Shown here: positions 12,180-14,991 of the stretch, piece by piece
Layout: every line of letters begins with the position of its first letter
How positions within the stretch are numbered: the stretch's first letter is position 1
Source: JBCCTX01 sp039197765
GTDB lineage: Bacteria; Bacteroidota; Bacteroidia; J057
Length of the DNA: 14,991 nucleotides
NCBI GenBank assembly: GCA_039197765.1
Contig: JBCCTX010000186.1
Location: 1 to 14,991, forward strand
Direction of reading: 5' to 3'
Made by a program: the position numbers and the translations under genes
Notes under the pieces: generated by a model
Told to the model about the DNA's origin: nothing
The model's input: only the letters and a program-made list of their open reading frames with translations
Database searches by the model: none

Positions 12180-14991
12180 CTACACAAGCTCCTCTTCACC
12201 CACACTCCCCGCCAGCGGCCTGCGTCCCGCAAACCACTTGTACAACACCGGCACCAATAATAATGTCAACAACGTCGAAGATACCATCCCTCCAATAATT
12301 GTAAAGCCCAGGGGCGACCAAAGGGTTGAAGCTGTGGCGGTCAAGGGAACCAAGCCCAGAATAGTTGTAACTGACGTCAACACAATGGGCGTAAAACGTC
12401 GCTCACTTCCGACTCGAATAGCTTCTACAGCTTCCATACCCTGTCTTCGGAGCTGGTTTATATAGTCTACCAGAATAATGGAATTGTTAACCACAATTCC
12501 GACTAGACTTATGAAGCCTACAAAGGCGAAGAAGCTGAAAGACCAACCGCTGAGATATAGGGCCAAAAAAGAACCTGTTAAGGCAAGGGGAATGGCTGAG
12601 AAAACTACTAAGGGTTGGAGAATCGAACGGAATTGAAGGACCAAGACAGCAAAAATGGCTACTTGGGCAAGGATCAAAATGACACCCAGGCTTCCAAAGG
12701 TACTTTGCTGATCCTCATACTCTCCACCAGCATTAATAGAATAGCCTTCGGGCAAGGGATACTCCTGTAGTTTATCTAAAATTTCTACCGTAATCGGGAT
12801 GGTTTGGTCGTTGTCTACCGCATCTGCGGTAATGCTTGCGTAGCGCTTAAGGTTTAGGTGAAGAATTTCTGCAGTTGCGGGTTTGAAACGCACATCTGTA
12901 ACCTGGGTCAAGGGTACTTGGGCTCGGTTCTGAGTCGTAAAATACACTTTGTTGAAATCTGTAATTTGGGGTTTGTCATCAAAAGGGATGCGTACGACCA
13001 TGGGATATTCGTCTCCATCCTCCAGGGAAACCTCATCTACTGCAAGGCCTGTGAGACTTGCCCGTACAGTTTGATCAAAATCTAAATAGGCAAGGTTGGC
13101 CAATCCTGCTTTTTCTCGGTTGAGCTCCAGGTTGAGTTCAGTTTTATTTACTCGAAGGGGATTTTCTACATTTACCAAACCAGGTGTATTTTTTACAATC
13201 TTTTCGATATCAAAGGCCAGCATTTTCAGGGTATCCAGGTCTTCCCCAATAATGCGGATATCAATGGGAGCGTTGGTGGGGGCACCGTTCTTGAGTTCAG
13301 CAAACGTGATATTTGCCCCAGGATAGTTGCTAAACGTCTCCCGCAAATCCACCAAGGTTGAGTAGAAGCGTTGGGGGTTCCACTCCTTGAAATTGACCAA
13401 AATCTGACCGTGGTTTTTATTGTAGTTCTTGGGAATCCGATTGTAATAGATTTGTGGATTGCCATGGCCTACATTAGAAGTATAGTCCTTGACATACTCG
13501 GTGCTATCAAGCACCCGCTCTACAAATCGAACCCCACGATCCGTCGCGTCTATGCTAGAACCATTAGGGGAATCTACCTCAATTAATAGCAAAGGTTTAT
13601 CTGCAGTAGGGAAAAAGCTCACCCCAATAGCTGGAAATAGACTAGCACTTAGGACAAAGGAAAGGATCGCAATGCCCAGAATCACCCAGCCTCGCCTTAG
13701 CGAAAACTGTAGCAAGGGTCTATATACGCCTGCGATAAACCGATCTAAGGCACGCTCCATCCATCTTTTGCGTTCCGCATCCTTTCTACTAAGTATGGCA
13801 GAGCCCAGAATGGGAGAGAAGGTGAGTGCCAAAAGAAGGGAAATAATCAGCGTAAACATCACGGTTAAAGGGAGTGATTGGAGGAACTCGCCAGCACCTT
13901 CGCCCAATTGGGTTAGGGGAAAAAACGCAAGCAAAGTAGTAACGGTTGAGCTAATGATGGCATACCCCACTTCCCCAGTTCCTTTGGCTGCGGCTTCTCT
14001 CAAGGGGTAACCTGCCTTGAGGAAGCGATTGATATTTTCAATTACCACGATCCCATTGTCTACTAAAAGGCCTAATGCAATTACCAAAGCTGCGATAGAA
14101 ATTTGCTGAAGGCCAAATCCAGCACCATTCAAAATGGCCAAGGCCATCATCACACAAAGGGGAATAATCGTGATAATAATTACGGCAGAACGCCAACCCA
14201 GGAAAAGTAAAATGATGGCTCCCACCAGGAATACCCCTTGAAGCAGGTTGACAAAGAAATTATTGATGCGTTCGCCGACGGCAGGAGCCTGTTCAAAGGA
14301 AGTATATAGATTTACATTTCCTGGCAGTTTTTCCTTGAATTCAGCCTCAGTTTGTTTGATCTTTTTGGCCACCTGAAGGATATTACTACCACGCTCCAAT
14401 TTGGCTGTGAGGAAGATACCCTTTTCCTTCATATACCGCGCTTTCCACCGGATGTCCTCGTAGTCCATCTGCACCTCTGCGATGTCTTTGAGATAGACGA
14501 TTTTACCTCCCATAGAAGCAACGACTGTCATACGAATTTCCTCTAGGTTATCATAGCCTCCAGTGGTTTGAATGGTAAAGGTCTTGTCACGTGAAGAAAT
14601 GTCTCCACCCGGAATATTTGCATTATTAGCTTGCAGAGTGCCTATAACTTGTTGGAGGGAAATGCCCATGGAAGCCATACGCTGGAAATCAAGGGATACC
14701 CGCACCTCTTCCTCTGGCATAGCCTCAATTTCTACCTTACTCAAACCGGGAATCTCTTCCAGCTTCGATTCGAATTTTTCTCCGTACTCTTCCAAGTCGT
14801 GATAGGAAACGGTTTCTGAGCAGAGCGCAAATTGGTGAACCGAGGTAATGTCCTCAGGTTTGTATTGGGTAACTTCAAACAAGACAATTCCATCGGGTAG
14901 GGTAGGGCGAACCGTATTCACCTCACGGACGATCTCATCAAATTTGTCGTCAAAGTCGGGAATGTCAAAGCTACCCTCTGCAAAGATGTTG
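12180..14991 (-). CDS. RND-family efflux permease (AcrB/HAE-like), 5' end beyond the window
   Basis: This is the inner-membrane, proton-driven pump of a tripartite efflux system. The 936 codons seen stay open to the right edge, so about 80-100 N-terminal residues, with the first membrane helix, are missing. A GTG at 14919-14921 is not the start: the frame upstream continues with RND-like porter-domain sequence. Two porter/docking regions and two membrane bundles are visible. The TM4 motif reads GLLVDNGIVV (Asp and Asn codons at 14055-14060), where AcrB has Asp-Asp. The TM10 motif reads VNNSIILVD (12483-12488), where AcrB has the Lys of its proton relay. Such VDN/VNN versions are common in non-proteobacterial HAE-type pumps. 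The motifs fit a drug/hydrophobe exporter better than a CzcA metal pump, but the substrate is unknown. Its adaptor is probably encoded upstream, outside the window. Confidence 0.95.
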   Translation of the reverse strand, partial: NIFAEGSFDIPDFDDKFDEIVREVNTVRPTLPDGIVLFEVTQYKPEDITSVHQFALCSETVSYHDLEEYGEKFESKLEEIPGLSKVEIEAMPEEEVRVSLDFQRMASMGISLQQVIGTLQANNANIPGGDISSRDKTFTIQTTGGYDNLEEIRMTVVASMGGKIVYLKDIAEVQMDYEDIRWKARYMKEKGIFLTAKLERGSNILQVAKKIKQTEAEFKEKLPGNVNLYTSFEQAPAVGERINNFFVNLLQGVFLVGAIILLFLGWRSAVIIITIIPLCVMMALAILNGAGFGLQQISIAALVIALGLLVDNGIVVIENINRFLKAGYPLREAAAKGTGEVGYAIISSTVTTLLAFFPLTQLGEGAGEFLQSLPLTVMFTLIISLLLALTFSPILGSAILSRKDAERKRWMERALDRFIAGVYRPLLQFSLRRGWVILGIAILSFVLSASLFPAIGVSFFPTADKPLLLIEVDSPNGSSIDATDRGVRFVERVLDSTEYVKDYTSNVGHGNPQIYYNRIPKNYNKNHGQILVNFKEWNPQRFYSTLVDLRETFSNYPGANITFAELKNGAPTNAPIDIRIIGEDLDTLKMLAFDIEKIVKNTPGLVNVENPLRVNKTELNLELNREKAGLANLAYLDFDQTVRASLTGLAVDEVSLEDGDEYPMVVRIPFDDKPQITDFNKVYFTTQNRAQVPLTQVTDVRFKPATAEILHLNLKRYASITADAVDNDQTIPITVEILDKLQEYPLPEGYSINAGGEYEDQQSTFGSLGVILILAQVAIFAVLVLQFRSILQPLVVFSAIPLALTGSFLALYLSGWSFSFFAFVGFISLVGIVVNNSIILVDYINQLRRQGMEAVEAIRVGSERRFTPIVLTSVTTILGLVPLTATASTLWSPLGFTIIGGMVSSTLLTLLLVPVLYKWFAGRRPLAGSVGEEELV

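Noticed and set aside
13489..14010. 173-codon plus-strand open frame opposite the RND gene
   Set aside because: It is antisense to strongly conserved RND membrane-domain coding sequence and its product is low-complexity Ser/Arg-rich; the RND reading is unambiguous.
14919..14921. GTG as start codon of the RND permease
   Set aside because: The frame stays open from here to the right edge and the extra codons read as RND porter-domain sequence, so the true start is outside the window.
1..14991. CRISPR array, tRNA, rRNA or known riboswitch
   Set aside because: No spaced direct repeats of CRISPR size, no cloverleaf or CCA-ended tRNA-like segment and no rRNA core motif were seen; the only tandem repeat is the 7-bp array.

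Overview
The window looks like chromosomal DNA of a Bacteroidota bacterium, probably a free-living, aquatic or marine type. Three things point that way. A secreted protease carries a C-terminal type IX secretion sorting domain. One promoter has a perfect Bacteroidota-type TAnnTTTG -7 box. Most starts lack an obvious Shine-Dalgarno sequence. Almost every gene encodes a cell-envelope or exported protein. I see no tRNA, rRNA, CRISPR array, integrase, transposase or att site.

Layout. On the minus strand at the left, an adaptor gene (HlyD/MFP family, 1581-2927) is followed after 21 nt by an outer-membrane efflux channel gene (TolC/OEP family, 78-1559). The channel gene's stop codon is the edge of a perfect 7-bp tandem array (29-80). 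The 180-nt divergent region 2928-3107 holds three alternating TGTYCGG half-sites that look like an operator. On the plus strand follow gamma-glutamyltransferase (3108-4811), a PrsW-family membrane protease (4882-5574), a small lipoprotein of unknown function (5881-6288), a type I sulfatase resembling iduronate-2-sulfatase (6364-7824), a tricorn-type S41 protease with a T9SS tail (8010-9644), a clear intrinsic terminator, and an S9B (DPP-IV-like) peptidase (9749-11938). A bidirectional terminator (12128-12161) separates this run from a convergent RND efflux permease gene on the minus strand (12180 to the right edge, 5' end missing).

How the genes work together. The adaptor and channel are two parts of a tripartite exporter, but no inner-membrane pump sits beside them. 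The only pump in the window is the RND permease about 9 kb away, which probably belongs to another operon starting beyond the right edge. The plus-strand genes mostly act on extracellular or periplasmic substrates: glutathione and gamma-glutamyl peptides, peptides, proteins and sulfate esters. They look like a loose run of nutrient-scavenging and envelope genes, not one pathway; there is no SusC/SusD pair and so no classical polysaccharide utilisation locus.

I did not find a convincing wholly new system. The observations most worth a second look are the operator-like triple half-site before the adaptor gene, the heptamer array fused to the channel gene's stop codon, the adaptor-channel pair without a pump, the DPP-IV-like peptidase lacking the usual double-Glu recognition motif, and the orphan lipoprotein with a surface-export-like N-terminus.
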